Part shown: piece by piece, positions 20,657-31,042 of the stretch
How the letters are laid out: every line of letters begins with the position of its first letter
How positions within the stretch are numbered: the first letter of the stretch is position 1
Assembly (NCBI GenBank): GCA_003987775.1
Contig: RXJD01000045.1
Coordinates: 186,001-250,000 of the forward strand
Reading direction: 5' to 3'
DNA: 64,000 nt
From: Mycobacterium sp.
GTDB lineage: Bacteria; Actinomycetota; Actinomycetes; Mycobacteriales; Mycobacteriaceae
Notes under the pieces: generated by a model
The model's input: the letters and a program-made list of their open reading frames with translations, nothing else
What the model was told of the DNA's origin: nothing
Database searches by the model: none
Translations under genes and position numbers: made by a program

Positions 20657-23600
20657 ATGTCTCTGGTAACCGCGACCCCGGAATTGATTGCAGCGGCGGT
20701 GACAGATCTCAACCGGCTGGGTGCTGCGATCAGTACGGCGAATGCGACGGCCGCCCGGTCTACCACCACACTGGCCGCCGCCGCCGAGGACGAGGTATCA
20801 GCCGCCATTGCAGCGCTTTTCGGCAACCACGGTCGCGAGTACCAGGCTCTGGGCAGTCGACTGTCGGCATTTCACGAGCAGTTTTCGGCCCTCATGACCT
20901 CAAGCGCGCAGTCATATGCGAGCGCCGAGCTCGTCAACGCCGAACAGCTGCTGCTCAACGTCATCAATACGCCCACCTCGACATTGCTGGGACGTCCTTT
21001 GATCGGTAAGGGCGCCGACGGCACGGCACCGGGCCAGGCGGGCGGCGCCGGCGGGCTGCTGTGGGGCAACGGTGGTAACGGGGCCGACGGGGTCGCCCCC
21101 GGGGTCGCCGGCGGCTCCGGAGGCGCAGCCGGGTTGATCGGCCGCGGCGGCGCGGGTGGAACGGGCGGAGCGGGTGCCATGGGCGGCGCGGGCGGCCGCG
21201 GTGGGTGGCTGTTCGGTCACGGCGGAACCGGTGGTGCGGGCGGTGTTGCGGCGTTGCCCGGTGCCGTCGGCGGCACCGGGGGTACCGGCGGCGCCGGCGG
21301 AATGTTGTGGGGCAACGGCGGAGCGGGTGGCGCGGGCGGAACCGCCACCACGCTCGATGCCGTGGGTGGAGCGGGCGGGCAGGGCGGTCGGGCGGTCCTG
21401 TTCGGCAACGGTGGCACCGGCGGCGCGGGCGGCGCCGGTGCCGCCGGCATCGCCGGTATCGCAGGCGGTCTGGGGACAGGCGCCGACGGGACGGCCGGCG
21501 GTGCCGGGGGCAACGGTGGTCAGGGCGGCAACGGCGGCTCTGGCGGCTGGCTGATCGGCAACGGCGGCTTCGGCGGCGCAGGCGGGACGGGCGGTGCCGG
21601 CGGCTCCGGCGGGGCCGGCGGCAGCGGGGCCGACGCGTTGGTCGCCGGCGGGACAGGCATGACCGGCGGTAACGGGGGCGACGGCGGGTCCGGCGGAGCC
21701 GGTGGCGAAGCCGGCACGGGCGGCAGCGGCGGACTGCTGGGCGTGAGTCGCGGACCCGGTGTCGGCGGGGCAGGCGGAGCCGGTGGCGCCGGCGGTGTGG
21801 CCGGCGATGGCGGCGCCGGGGCCAACGGTACGGCGGGCCATCTCGACGGCGGCGCCGGCGGTCAGGGCGGTGACCCGGGCTCCGGTGGCAGGGGCGGCGC
21901 CGGCGGGACCGGTGCCAACCCCGGAACTGCCGGCGCAACCGGCAGCACCCCCGGCACCGGTGGCAACGGCGGCTCCGGCGGCCGTGGCGCCGATGCCACC
22001 ACCCCGGGCGGCACCGGCGGTGCCGGCGGCAGAGGCGGTGACGCGGGCAGCGTCGGCAACGGCGGCGCGGGCGGTAACGGTGGCGACGGCCTGGCCGGCG
22101 AGGCGGGCGACGCAGCCATCGCAGCGGGAAGTTCGGGTACCGCCGGCACCCACGGCGGGTCCGGCGGCCGCGGCGGGGATGGCGGCCTGGGCGGCACTAT
22201 TTCCGGTGATGGCGGCGCCGGCGGCGGTGGCGGGAAAGGCGCGGCCGGCGGAGCCGGCGGAGCAGGCGCCTTGGGCACCACCGCCACCACAGCCGGCACC
22301 GCGGGCATGACCGGCGGCGATGGCGGCACCGGAGGAGCCGGCGGTGCGGGCGGTGACGGCGGCCAAGGCGGCGCGGCACGGGCCGCCACCGGCCAGACCG
22401 GCAGTCACGGGGCCGGCGGCGTAGGCGGCAACGGAGGAGCCGGCGGTCAAGCCGGCGACGGCGGCAACGGCGCCGACGGGACCTTCGCCGGCGGTGGCAC
22501 CGGCAACGGCGGAGCCGGCGGTTCCGGCGGCAATGCCGGGACCGGTGGAACCGGCGGGAGCGGCGGCGCCAGCGGCACTACCACCCGCGCCGCCGACGGC
22601 GCGGCGGGACTCAGCCCGACCAGTGGCAATGGCGGGACCGGCGGCCGCGGAGCAGACGCCACCACCCCGGGCGGCACTGGCGGTGCCGGTGGCAGGGGCG
22701 GCAGCGGCGGGTCGTTCGGCAACGGCGGGGACGGCGGCGCGGGTGGTCGCGGTGCGGCCGGCGGTGTCGGCTCGGATGCCGGGACGCCCGGTGGCACCGG
22801 CGGAACCGGGCACAGCGGCGGCGTCGGGGGTGCCGGGGGCAGCGGCGGCGACGGCGGAACCCAGGCGGGCAACGGCGGCGCCGGCGGCGCCGGGGGCGGC
22901 GGCGGTGACGGCGGTGCAGGAGGTCGCGGCGCACGGGGTGCCGACGCCACTGCGGCGGGCGCGGCCGGCGATGCGGGCGGCACCGGCGGTACGGGCGGAA
23001 CCGGCGGGGCCGGGGGCACCGGCGGGGCAGGTGGAGCCGCGCGGTCGGCGTCCGGGCTTGCGGGCAGCCAGGGCGTCGGCGGAGCCGGCGGCACCGGCGG
23101 GATCGGGGGCGTCGCCGGCGACGGAGGTACCGGGGCTGCCGGCGACCTGACCGTCAACGGCGGTGTCGGCGGAGCCGGGGGTGCCGGTGGCGACCCGGGC
23201 ACCGGCGGCGCGGGCGGCGCCGGGGGTGTCGGTGCCAGCACCGGTAAGCAGGGCGCCACCGGCGGCAGCGCCACCAGCGGCGGCAACGGCGGCAACGGCG
23301 GCGCCGGCGCCTCCGCCTCCACGCCCGGCGGCGCCGGGGCGGCCGGCGGCAAGGGCGGTGACGGCGGGCGAGTCGGCAACGGCGGAGCGGGCGGCACCGG
23401 CGGCAACGGCGCAACCGGCACCACGGGATCAGCTGCGGCCGCGGCGGGGGCAACCGGCGGGACCGGTGGCACTGGCGGCGCCGGTGGTCAGGGCGGCGTC
23501 GGCGGTCAGGGCGGAACAGAGGCCGGTAACGGCGGTGCCGGTGGCGCCGGCGGACTCGGTGGCGCGGGCGGGACGGGAGGCACCGGTGGACGCGGTGCCG

Positions 23601-26600
23601 ATGCCACCGCTCCGGCCGCAACCGGTGGCGAAGGCGGTGACGGCGGCAGCGGCGGAGCCGGTGGCGTGGGCGGTGCCGGTGGAGCGGGCGGCGCCGCCCG
23701 CTCCGGTACGGGCCTGGCCGGCGATCGTGGTGCCGGTGGCACCGGCGGCACCGGCGGCACCGGCGGGACGGCCGGTGACGGCGGCACCGGCGGCAACGGC
23801 AGCCTGTCGATCAACGGGGGCACCGGCGGGACCGGCGGCACCGGCGGCGACCCCGGCGCCGGTGGTGCCGGCGGGGCCGGCGGAAAGGGCTCCATCGCCG
23901 GCAAAGACGGTGCGGCCGGCAACGCCGCCACCACCGGCGGCAACGGCGGCCGGGGCGGCACTGGCGCCGATGCGACCGTGCTGGGTGGCACGGGCGCGGC
24001 GGGGGGTAGAGGTGGCGACGGCGGGCTGGTCGGCAACGGCGGCATGGGCGGGACCGGCGGCGCCGGCGGCACCGGTGTTGCCGGCGACTCGGCGGTCGCC
24101 TTCGGCGACTCGGGTCACCAGGGCAAGACCGGCGGTACAGGCGGCGTCGGCGGCGCCGGAGGTAGGGGTGGCACCCTCGCCGGCGACGGCGGAGCCGGCG
24201 GCATGGGCGGGACCGGCGGGGTCGGCGGTGCCGGCGGCTTCGGCCAGTCGGGCTTGTCCGGCCTGTTCGCCGACGGCTCGGGGCAAAACGGTGGCAGTGG
24301 CGGCGCTGGGGGAACTGGCGGAACCGGCGGGGCGGGCGGCGCCGGCGGAACCGCGCTGGCCGCGAGCGGGAAGAACGGCAGCCAGGGCGCGGGCGGGACC
24401 GGCGGGGCTGGCGGTGCCGGAGGTGCCCCCGGTTATGGCGGCGCCGGTCTCGCGGGCGACTGGGCAGTCAACAATGGCGTCGGCGGCACCGGCGGCAACG
24501 GTGGCAACCCCGGCGCTGGTGGAACCGGCGGGGCCGGCGGCGCCGGCTCCAGTGCCGGTAAGCAGGGCGCTGCCGGCAGCGCTCCCGGCAGCGGCGGCGA
24601 CGGTGGTGCGGGCGGCGCCGGCGCGAACGCCACCACTCCCGGGGGCACCGGCGCGGCCGGCGGCCGAGGAGGCAACGGCGGTCTCGTCGGCAACGGAGGT
24701 AACGGCGGCAACGGCGGCAACGGCGGAACCGGCAACGCGGGCGCTGACACCTCCCCCGGCGGTACCGGGAATACGGGCGGAGTTGGCGGCACCGGCGGAG
24801 CCGGCGGTCAGGGCGGCAAGGGCGGGACCCTGGCCGGCAACGGCGGGAACGGCGGCACGGGCGGAACAGGCGGCACCGGCGGCACCGGGGGCACCGGCGG
24901 TCGCGGCACCGACGGCAGCTTGTTCGGCGCAGCAGGCGGCGACGGCGGCGACGGCGGCAAGGGCGGATTCGGTGGTGGCGGCGGCGCCGGCGGAGCCGGT
25001 GGCGTCGCCCAGTCCGCGACCGGCAAGGCCGGCAGCCAGGGCGCCGGCGGCGCGGGCGGAGCGGGCGGCACCGGCGGCGTCGCGGGCGACGGCGGCAACG
25101 GCGCGGCGAACATCAACGGTGACACGGGCGGTGCGGGCGGCAACGGCGGTGACCCAGGCTCCGGCGGCACCGGCGGCCTGGGCGGGTCCGGCTCGAGCGC
25201 CGGCAAACAGGGCGCCGCCGGCGTGTCCCCCACCAGCGGCGGCAACGGCGGGAAGGGCGGCAACGGCGGCGTCGCCGGCACGCCTGGCGGCACCGGCGGC
25301 ATCGGCGGCAAGGGCGGCAATGGCGGCCTGGTCGGCAATGGCGGCGCCGGAGGGAACGGCGGCGCGGGCGGCCAAGGTCAGCAGGGTCCTGGGGGCGCCT
25401 CGCCCGGGGCGTCGGGAGGATCCGGAAGCACCGGTGGAATCGGCGGCGCCGGCGGCGCCGGCGGGTTGGGTGGCGCGCAGGCCGGCAATGGCGGAGCCGG
25501 CGGAACCGGTGGCGTCGGCGGAGTCGGCGGCACCGGCGGCACGGGTGCCGACGGCTCTGACGCCACCGCCGCCGGCGCCACCGGCGGGAAAGGTGGCGGC
25601 GGCGGTGTCGGAGGCACCGGCGGTAAAGGTGGTGCCGGAGGCCAGGGCGGCCAGGCGCTGGCCGGTTCGGGCAAGAGCGGCGGCCAAGGCGCTGGTGGAG
25701 CGGGTGGCGCGGGCGGCACCGGAGGAACTGCCGGTGACGGCGGCCGTGGTGGCGACGGCGGCGTGACGGTCAACGGCGGTGTCGGCGGTCGGGGTGGCGA
25801 CGGCGGTAACCCCGGCACTGGCGGCTCCGGCGGAGCCGGCGGCACCGGTTCGAGCACCGGCAAGCAGGGCGCCGCGGGTGCCGTGCCTACCAGTGGCGGC
25901 AACGGTGGAACGGGCGGCACCGGTGCGGCCGCCACCACGCCGGGCGGTGCCGGAGCTGCTGGCGGCCGAGGTGGTGACGGCGGACAGGTCGGCAACGGCG
26001 GAACCGGCGGCACCGGCGGTGCCGGCGCTGACGGCGTCGACGGCGAGAACGGCAGCGCCCCGGGCATCCGCGGTACCGATGCGAGTGCCGGTGGGACAGG
26101 CGGCATCGGCGGGGCCGGCGGCAAGGGCGGCACGCTGGCCGGCAACGGCGGACTGGGTGGCGCCGGCGGCGCCGGCGGGAACGGCGGCACCGGCGGGAAC
26201 GGCGTGGACGGCATGGACGGAATCGGTACCGGCGTGAGCGGTCAGAGCGGCGGCAGCGGAGGCCGCGGCGCAGACGGCGGCGCGGGCGGCGCCGGGGGCG
26301 CCGGAGGAGCCGCGCAAGCCGCCACCGGCAAGGCTGGAATCCAGGGCGTCGGCGGGGCCGGCGGCAACGGCGGTAACGGTGGCACCGCAGGCAACGGCGG
26401 CAATGGCACCGACGGCAAGGGCGGCGGTGAAGGCGGCGGTTACGGCGGGGCCGGCGGCTACGCAAGCAAGGGCGGCGTGGGCGGTGTCGGGGGCGCCGGC
26501 TCCACAGCCGGCAAGACGGGCGCGGCCGGCGTGCAACAAGCGGGCGGCAACGGCGGTCGCGGGGGTGACGGTGGAGGCGCCGGCCTCTCCGGCAAGGGCG

Positions 26601-27208
26601 GAATGGGTGGCTGGGGCGGCTCCGGCGGCGACGGTGCGACGGGTGGCCACGGCGGCGACGCGGGCAATGGCGGTGCCGGCGGGCTGGTCGGCACGGGCGG
26701 TCAGGGCGGAAAGGGCGGCCATGGGGGCTACGGCCAAGTCGGCGCCGGCGGCTCCGGCGGCGACGGCGGCGACGGCGGCAAAGGATCGCAGGGCACCGGC
26801 AACGGCGGTGCCGGCGGGGACGGCGGGACCGGCACCACCACGGGCGGCCGCGGCGGCAATGGCGGGCGAGGTGGTGATGGCCTCGGCGGTGAGGCCACCG
26901 GAACGGGCGGCGACGGCGGCGACGGCGGCAACGGCGGCTCGGGCCTGACCGGGGCCGGCGGCAAGGGCGGCAACGGCGGTGCCGGCGGTACAGGCGGCAG
27001 TGGTCCGTTACCGCCGTTCGGACAGGGTGGCTCACCGGGTGGCAAGGGCGGCGACGGCGGCAACGGCGGCAGCGGCAACATCCTCGGCAACCTGGAACCC
27101 GGCGGCGGCGGCCGGACGGGCCAGGACGGCCTCCCCCCCGATGGCTTCAGCGGTGCGGGTGGCAGAGGCGGCGCCGGCGGCACCGGAGGATCCGGCGGCG
27201 GATCCTGA
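20657..27208 (+). CDS. Very large PE_PGRS family protein (2183 residues)
   Basis: A 2183-residue PE_PGRS protein. The PE domain (about 1-95) starts [18 protein letters not shown], and the linker has [13 protein letters not shown]. Nearly 2000 residues of Gly-rich PGRS follow, ending [10 protein letters not shown]. The ATG at 20657 is preferred to the one at 20651 because GGAGG ends six bases before it. The PGRS part is not random repetition: blocks such as [29 protein letters not shown] and GKQGAAG recur in the same order about every 220 residues. Polymerase slippage or recombination could change its length in steps of about 660 bp. Function is unknown beyond presumed ESX-5 export and a surface location. 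Confidence 0.92.
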   Translation: MSLVTATPELIAAAVTDLNRLGAAISTANATAARSTTTLAAAAEDEVSAAIAALFGNHGREYQALGSRLSAFHEQFSALMTSSAQSYASAELVNAEQLLLNVINTPTSTLLGRPLIGKGADGTAPGQAGGAGGLLWGNGGNGADGVAPGVAGGSGGAAGLIGRGGAGGTGGAGAMGGAGGRGGWLFGHGGTGGAGGVAALPGAVGGTGGTGGAGGMLWGNGGAGGAGGTATTLDAVGGAGGQGGRAVLFGNGGTGGAGGAGAAGIAGIAGGLGTGADGTAGGAGGNGGQGGNGGSGGWLIGNGGFGGAGGTGGAGGSGGAGGSGADALVAGGTGMTGGNGGDGGSGGAGGEAGTGGSGGLLGVSRGPGVGGAGGAGGAGGVAGDGGAGANGTAGHLDGGAGGQGGDPGSGGRGGAGGTGANPGTAGATGSTPGTGGNGGSGGRGADATTPGGTGGAGGRGGDAGSVGNGGAGGNGGDGLAGEAGDAAIAAGSSGTAGTHGGSGGRGGDGGLGGTISGDGGAGGGGGKGAAGGAGGAGALGTTATTAGTAGMTGGDGGTGGAGGAGGDGGQGGAARAATGQTGSHGAGGVGGNGGAGGQAGDGGNGADGTFAGGGTGNGGAGGSGGNAGTGGTGGSGGASGTTTRAADGAAGLSPTSGNGGTGGRGADATTPGGTGGAGGRGGSGGSFGNGGDGGAGGRGAAGGVGSDAGTPGGTGGTGHSGGVGGAGGSGGDGGTQAGNGGAGGAGGGGGDGGAGGRGARGADATAAGAAGDAGGTGGTGGTGGAGGTGGAGGAARSASGLAGSQGVGGAGGTGGIGGVAGDGGTGAAGDLTVNGGVGGAGGAGGDPGTGGAGGAGGVGASTGKQGATGGSATSGGNGGNGGAGASASTPGGAGAAGGKGGDGGRVGNGGAGGTGGNGATGTTGSAAAAAGATGGTGGTGGAGGQGGVGGQGGTEAGNGGAGGAGGLGGAGGTGGTGGRGADATAPAATGGEGGDGGSGGAGGVGGAGGAGGAARSGTGLAGDRGAGGTGGTGGTGGTAGDGGTGGNGSLSINGGTGGTGGTGGDPGAGGAGGAGGKGSIAGKDGAAGNAATTGGNGGRGGTGADATVLGGTGAAGGRGGDGGLVGNGGMGGTGGAGGTGVAGDSAVAFGDSGHQGKTGGTGGVGGAGGRGGTLAGDGGAGGMGGTGGVGGAGGFGQSGLSGLFADGSGQNGGSGGAGGTGGTGGAGGAGGTALAASGKNGSQGAGGTGGAGGAGGAPGYGGAGLAGDWAVNNGVGGTGGNGGNPGAGGTGGAGGAGSSAGKQGAAGSAPGSGGDGGAGGAGANATTPGGTGAAGGRGGNGGLVGNGGNGGNGGNGGTGNAGADTSPGGTGNTGGVGGTGGAGGQGGKGGTLAGNGGNGGTGGTGGTGGTGGTGGRGTDGSLFGAAGGDGGDGGKGGFGGGGGAGGAGGVAQSATGKAGSQGAGGAGGAGGTGGVAGDGGNGAANINGDTGGAGGNGGDPGSGGTGGLGGSGSSAGKQGAAGVSPTSGGNGGKGGNGGVAGTPGGTGGIGGKGGNGGLVGNGGAGGNGGAGGQGQQGPGGASPGASGGSGSTGGIGGAGGAGGLGGAQAGNGGAGGTGGVGGVGGTGGTGADGSDATAAGATGGKGGGGGVGGTGGKGGAGGQGGQALAGSGKSGGQGAGGAGGAGGTGGTAGDGGRGGDGGVTVNGGVGGRGGDGGNPGTGGSGGAGGTGSSTGKQGAAGAVPTSGGNGGTGGTGAAATTPGGAGAAGGRGGDGGQVGNGGTGGTGGAGADGVDGENGSAPGIRGTDASAGGTGGIGGAGGKGGTLAGNGGLGGAGGAGGNGGTGGNGVDGMDGIGTGVSGQSGGSGGRGADGGAGGAGGAGGAAQAATGKAGIQGVGGAGGNGGNGGTAGNGGNGTDGKGGGEGGGYGGAGGYASKGGVGGVGGAGSTAGKTGAAGVQQAGGNGGRGGDGGGAGLSGKGGMGGWGGSGGDGATGGHGGDAGNGGAGGLVGTGGQGGKGGHGGYGQVGAGGSGGDGGDGGKGSQGTGNGGAGGDGGTGTTTGGRGGNGGRGGDGLGGEATGTGGDGGDGGNGGSGLTGAGGKGGNGGAGGTGGSGPLPPFGQGGSPGGKGGDGGNGGSGNILGNLEPGGGGRTGQDGLPPDGFSGAGGRGGAGGTGGSGGGS
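21780..26640 (+). repeat. Higher-order repeat of about 660 bp inside the PE_PGRS
   Basis: The landmark [10 protein letters not shown] and its variants falls near 21990, 22653, 23311, 23969, 24628, 25270 and 25927, spaced 642-663 bp. A second landmark, [13 protein letters not shown] and variants, recurs near 22368, 23032, 23692, 24349, 25000, 25648 and 26308. About seven diverged copies are therefore arranged head to tail. The ends given are approximate. Confidence 0.8.
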
Positions 27209-27233
27209 GCGGATTAGTGGCAAGCTGGGCCGG

Positions 27234-27737
27234 GTGGACCTGCACGCGCTCGCCCAGGAACAACTGACCTATCAGGAAGTGGGCGCCACCGCCGCCGATC
27301 AGCTTCCGCCGGGCTACGACCACATGAGCGCGTCGGCGCAGATCGGCACCGGGCGGGACCGCTTCGAGCAGGCAGCCAAGGCGCTCATGCATTGGGGCAT
27401 GCAACGAGGCGCCGGGCTGCGGGTGAACGCCAGCACCGACACCGTCGCCGTCTCCTCGGTGGTCGTCGTCACGATGCTGGGCGTCCTGCGCGCGCCGTGC
27501 CGGGTGGTGTACGTGATCGAAGAGCCCGACGTCCGCGGCTTCGCCTACGGCACACTGCCGGGCCATCCGGAGTCCGGCGAGGAGCGATTCGCCGTCCGCT
27601 ACGACCCAGGCACCTCGGCGGTCTATGCCGAAGTCTCCGCGTTCTCCCGGCCGGCCACCTGGTACAGCAAGCTGGGCGGGCCTTTCGTCACGGTCGCGCA
27701 ACGGGTGATCGCCAAGCGCTATCTGCGCGGGGTCTGA
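27234..27737 (+). CDS. DUF1990 family protein
   Basis: A 167-residue DUF1990 protein. The start LTYQEVGAT with DQLPPGYDHM shortly after, and the GTLPGHPESGEERFAVRYD segment with a C-terminal FSRPATWYSKLGGP, are characteristic. The fold of the family is predicted to bind a small ligand, but no activity is established. The GTG at 27234 gives the normal family length; an upstream reading would run into the PE_PGRS in another frame. It follows the PE_PGRS stop by 25 bp and converges on the nitronate monooxygenase gene. Confidence 0.82.
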   Translation: MDLHALAQEQLTYQEVGATAADQLPPGYDHMSASAQIGTGRDRFEQAAKALMHWGMQRGAGLRVNASTDTVAVSSVVVVTMLGVLRAPCRVVYVIEEPDVRGFAYGTLPGHPESGEERFAVRYDPGTSAVYAEVSAFSRPATWYSKLGGPFVTVAQRVIAKRYLRGV

Positions 27738-27742
27738 CGCGC

Positions 27743-28660
27743 CTACCCCGTCCACCGGGTCAGCAGCCGTCGGGCTCCCGAACACAGCGCCTCGATGACC
27801 TCAGCCACGCTGGCATCGTCGCGAATCATCCCGACCCCCTGGCCCGCGTCGACCGGTGTCAGCGGCCCGGCACACGCCGCCGGGTCGCGGGCAAGAGCCT
27901 CCTCACGGCCCGTCCAGCGCGCGACGAACTCGTCGGCCAGCACCCGCGACGGAAACCTCTGCGGCCACGGCAGCCCGGCGGCGACATCGAAGACGCGGGT
28001 GACCTGCGTGTCGGTCGCGGCCGCGTCGATCAGGGCTTGCCGGCCCGGGGCGCCGGTCAGCGCCTCCGGACAGGCAGCCAACCGGGTGCCGATCCACGCC
28101 CCGTCGGCGCCGGCGGCCAGCACCGCCGCCAGACTTCGCGGTGACGCGATCCCGCCGCCCGCCAGGACCGGGACATCCACGGCATCGAGCACGACGTCCA
28201 GCAACGGCAGCGTCGCCAACCGCACCTCGCCGTGGCCGCCGCCTTCCGCCCCGCGCGCCACCAGAACGTCCACCCCTGCATCAACTGCCCGGCGGGCGCC
28301 TTCCGCGTCGTAAACCTGTGTGGCGGTGGGTATTCCGACGTCGCGCGCGGCAGAAACCCAGGACAGGTCGGTGCCGAAACTGACCGACAACAGCGCCGGC
28401 CGGGCGGCCAGCGCGTCGTCGAGCAGTCCGCCCTGACTCCGCATCACCCAGTCGACCAGGCCGATCCCGAACCGCCCGCGCACCTGGCGCAGTTCGGCCG
28501 CCAGCGACGACCGGGTTGCGGTACTGCCCATCCCCACCATGCCCAAACCGCCGGCCGCCGTCACCGCCGTCGCCAGCCGTCCCCCCGCGACCCCGCCCAT
28601 CGGCGCGTTGACGATCGGTACCCGCAACCCGAGGTCTCGCGACCACGGCGTGGCCAACAC
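27743..28660 (-). CDS. Nitronate monooxygenase-like FMN enzyme
   Basis: A 305-residue TIM-barrel flavoprotein of the 2-nitropropane dioxygenase/nitronate monooxygenase family. PIVNAPMGGVAGG opens the barrel, ARGAEGGGHG is the phosphate-binding loop with the catalytic-region His, and VLAGGGIASPRSL continues the FMN site. Members oxidise nitronates or act as FMN enoyl reductases; the substrate here is unknown. It starts at a GTG two bases after the cupin stop and is the last gene of a compact four-gene run. Confidence 0.88.
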   Translation of the reverse strand: MLATPWSRDLGLRVPIVNAPMGGVAGGRLATAVTAAGGLGMVGMGSTATRSSLAAELRQVRGRFGIGLVDWVMRSQGGLLDDALAARPALLSVSFGTDLSWVSAARDVGIPTATQVYDAEGARRAVDAGVDVLVARGAEGGGHGEVRLATLPLLDVVLDAVDVPVLAGGGIASPRSLAAVLAAGADGAWIGTRLAACPEALTGAPGRQALIDAAATDTQVTRVFDVAAGLPWPQRFPSRVLADEFVARWTGREEALARDPAACAGPLTPVDAGQGVGMIRDDASVAEVIEALCSGARRLLTRWTG

Positions 28661-28662
28661 GG

Positions 28663-29010
28663 TCAGTGCGAGGCGCCCGGTTGTGACTTCAGCACGGTCA
28701 GCATCACCACCGAGTCCTGCACCGCCAGGAGGGCGTGACGCACCTGAGGGATGGCCAGGTAGTCACCTGCCTTGCCCTCCCACGTGTCCTCGGCTGCGGT
28801 CAACCGCACATGGCCCTCCAGCACCTGCAGGGTCGCTTCACCCGGGCTGTCATGTTCGGACAGCTCGTGCTCGGCCAGCAGGGCCAGCACGGTCTGGCGC
28901 AGTTCGTGGGTGTGACCCCCGTGGATGGTGTGGGCGGCGCGGCCGCTGTGCGTCGTGCGCGCCTCGGCAAGCTTTTCGGACGCCAGGTCTGTCAGCGAGA
29001 TGGATTCCAC
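28663..29010 (-). CDS. Cupin-domain protein
   Basis: A 115-residue single cupin fold: LAEHELSEHDSPGEATLQVLEGHVRL is the first conserved motif and the GDYLAIPQVRHALLA segment carries the second with its His. This suggests a small metal-binding beta-barrel, either an enzyme or a sensor. The GTG at 29010 (MESISLTDLA) has AGGTGAGG just upstream; another GTG at 29019 would add three residues. It lies between a membrane-protein gene and the nitronate monooxygenase gene with almost no spacing. Confidence 0.8.
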   Translation of the reverse strand: MESISLTDLASEKLAEARTTHSGRAAHTIHGGHTHELRQTVLALLAEHELSEHDSPGEATLQVLEGHVRLTAAEDTWEGKAGDYLAIPQVRHALLAVQDSVVMLTVLKSQPGASH

Positions 29011-29022
29011 GGCCCTCACCTT

Positions 29023-29448
29023 TCAGTTGTTCAGTAGCAGTATCCCCGCCACAAGCAACGCCACCACCTTGACCACCTCTAACCCGACGTAGGCGTAGTG
29101 GGCCCGGGAACGTGGTGCATCCAGCCCGGCGAGGACTTGGTCGGAGCGCCGGGTCAGACGGGGTCGCACGGCGATCAACTGCGCGGCCAGGACGACGGCG
29201 GCGACCGAAAACGCGGCCACGATCCGCGGCGGGGTCGGACCGGCCACCACCAGAGCCCCGATGATCAGGGCGAATGCGACTTCCACGGTGTTGAGCGCGC
29301 GGAAGACCAGTCGGCCGATACCCAGCCCGATCTGCAATGTCACGTTCGGGGCCCGAAATTTCAGCGGAGCCTCCAGGAACGAGATGGCCAGCACCATGCC
29401 GAGCCAGACAAAAGTGACAGCGACCTCGATGGAGCGGCCCGCGTTCAT
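29023..29448 (-). CDS. Small integral membrane protein, four predicted helices
   Basis: A 141-residue protein with four hydrophobic segments: VAVTFVWLGMVLAISFLEAP, FALIIGALVVAG, IVAAFSVAAVVLAAQLIAV and VVKVVALLVAGILLL. FLEAPLKFRAP after the first helix is conserved in a family often called DUF4149-like or simply hypothetical; no function is known. The ATG at 29448 overlaps the regulator stop (ATGA); upstream in-frame codons belong to the regulator region read in another frame. Confidence 0.78.
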   Translation of the reverse strand: MNAGRSIEVAVTFVWLGMVLAISFLEAPLKFRAPNVTLQIGLGIGRLVFRALNTVEVAFALIIGALVVAGPTPPRIVAAFSVAAVVLAAQLIAVRPRLTRRSDQVLAGLDAPRSRAHYAYVGLEVVKVVALLVAGILLLNN

Positions 29449-30107
29449 GTCGTTGAGACGGCCGGTGCGAGGTGCGCCAGGCACAGGTCGGGTGCGGCGA
29501 ACGCTTCCAGGCGCTCCACGGTCACCGGCGCTGCCCAGGTTTCCAGGGCGCCGCGCATCAACCCGAGATGGACGGGGCAGATCACGCTCGACTGCCGTTC
29601 GGCGAGTTCGAGAAACGGGCAATGCCGCAGACCGAGCTGCCGCTTTCCGTCGGCGGCTTGCAGCTCGGGCTCAAAACCCAGATCGTCGAGTACGCCGATC
29701 AGGTGGGCGATGGATTGTTCAGCGTCCGGGTGAGGCCCGGGAGATCCGAGCCGCTCGCCCCACGCGCGGCCGGCAGCCACCGCCCGGGAGGCGGAATCGG
29801 GTTCGGCGGCAAGCCCGATGGCGAGGATCTCGGCCAACAGCCGGTATTGCCGGGTGCCTTCACGATCCATCTGCGCCACCGCCCGGAACATCAGGGGCGG
29901 GCGACCAGGGCCGCGACGAGACGGCTGCACGTGCTCCACGCGCCCCTCACCGACCAGGGTGTCCAGGTGGAAGCGCACGGTATTCGGGTGCACCCCGAGC
30001 TTCTTCGCGATCGCAGCGATGCTCAGCGGTGTGCGGGACGCCCGCAGAATCCGCAGCACCTCGCGACGGCGCCCGGTCGACTCTGGTCCCGAATCAGGAT
30101 CTGCCAT
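29445..30107 (-). CDS. ArsR-like winged-helix regulator of the COG2345 type with Cys cluster
   Basis: A 220-residue transcription regulator. The N-terminal winged helix (LSIAAIAKKLGVHPNTVRFHLDTL and the wing RRGPGRPP) binds DNA. The C-terminal part holds the conserved cysteines HCPF, ICPVH and CLAHL, the pattern that binds an Fe-S cluster in the related SufR proteins. It heads an operon with the membrane, cupin and nitronate monooxygenase genes and is divergent from a methyltransferase gene, with 134 bp between them. Control by iron, oxygen or NO through a cluster is an inference from the cysteines. Confidence 0.85.
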   Translation of the reverse strand: MADPDSGPESTGRRREVLRILRASRTPLSIAAIAKKLGVHPNTVRFHLDTLVGEGRVEHVQPSRRGPGRPPLMFRAVAQMDREGTRQYRLLAEILAIGLAAEPDSASRAVAAGRAWGERLGSPGPHPDAEQSIAHLIGVLDDLGFEPELQAADGKRQLGLRHCPFLELAERQSSVICPVHLGLMRGALETWAAPVTVERLEAFAAPDLCLAHLAPAVSTT

Positions 30108-30169
30108 GGCGAGTCACTCACCCCTTCCGAGCGCGTGCGGCGTGGACTAGCGAGTTTACACAAGTAATA

Positions 30170-30177
30170 TTGTACAA
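30170..30177. promoter_or_regulatory. TTGTACAA palindrome in an AT-rich divergent promoter
   Basis: An 8-bp palindrome in an AT-rich stretch between the divergent Cys-cluster regulator and methyltransferase genes. It could be part of the regulator's own operator, but no longer dyad is visible. Confidence 0.25.
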
Positions 30178-30241
30178 ATACAGCACTGCCGTCTCCGGTA
30201 TACCGGCTGCGCTACCTTTCTGTTCAGCAAAACACTCCACT

Positions 30242-31042
30242 ATGAACTCCGAAAAAGACCCGCTTCCGCTCTCCGCCCGGGACGATGCACACGTCCCCGG
30301 CCATTGGCTGCTGGCGCGGTTGGGCAAGCGGGTGCTGCGGCCCGGCGGCGTGGAGCTCACCCGCACCCTGCTGGCCCGCGCCGAGATCGCCAATGCCGAC
30401 GTGCTGGAGCTGGCTCCGGGGCTGGGCCGCACGGCTGCGGAGATCATTGCCCGGGGGCCCAGGTCCTACGTCGGGGCGGAAGCCGACCCGGACGCGGCGA
30501 ACCGGGTTCGCGGTGTGGTGGCGGGGCACGGTGAAGTGAAGAACATCGACGCGGCCGATACCGGTCTGCCCGACGCCAGCGCCGACGTGGTGATCGGCGA
30601 GGCGATGCTGACCATGCAGAGCGATACGGCCAAGCATGCCATCGTTGCCGAAGCCGCGCGGGTACTGCGGCCACGGGGACGTTACGCGATCCACGAGCTT
30701 GCCCTGACACCCGACGATCTGCCCGAAGAGGTGACCACCGATGTGCGGCAGTCGCTGGCCCGCGCGATCAAAGTCAATGCACGCCCGCTGACGGTCGCGG
30801 AGTGGGCGGAGCTGCTCGGGGGCCATGGGCTGGTGGTGCAGCACGTCGCGACAGCGCCGATGGCGCTGCTGGCACCGCGGCGCGTGATTGCCGACGAAGG
30901 ACTCCGGGGCGCAATCACATTCGGCAAGAACGTGCTCACCCAACCCGACGCCCGTAAACGGGTGCTGGCGATGCGCGAAACGTTCCGCAGGCACCGCGAG
31001 CGGTTGGCCGCGGTGGCCATCGTCGCGCAGAAGCCCGGTTAA
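30242..31042 (+). CDS. SAM-dependent methyltransferase
   Basis: A 266-residue class I methyltransferase. Motif I is VLELAPGLGRTA, followed by GAEADPDA (acidic end of strand 2), LPDASADVVIGEAML and the RPRGRYAIHELAL strand. The acceptor is unknown. The ATG at 30242 is the first after the divergent promoter. It is transcribed away from the Cys-cluster regulator and may be co-regulated. Its end overlaps the end of pcaB by four bases. Confidence 0.85.
   Translation: MNSEKDPLPLSARDDAHVPGHWLLARLGKRVLRPGGVELTRTLLARAEIANADVLELAPGLGRTAAEIIARGPRSYVGAEADPDAANRVRGVVAGHGEVKNIDAADTGLPDASADVVIGEAMLTMQSDTAKHAIVAEAARVLRPRGRYAIHELALTPDDLPEEVTTDVRQSLARAIKVNARPLTVAEWAELLGGHGLVVQHVATAPMALLAPRRVIADEGLRGAITFGKNVLTQPDARKRVLAMRETFRRHRERLAAVAIVAQKPG

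Noticed and set aside
20657..27208. Very long open frames on the minus strand and in other plus frames across the PE_PGRS genes (for example more than 1000 codons near 23429-26737)
   Set aside because: They are shadows caused by the GC-rich glycine repeats; their proteins are low-complexity Ala-Thr-Gly or Pro-Ala strings with no PE domain, start context or family motif.
14683..27208. CRISPR-like array in the repetitive PE_PGRS DNA
   Set aside because: Repeats are short codon-phased GGN runs inside open coding frames, without constant spacers or cas genes.
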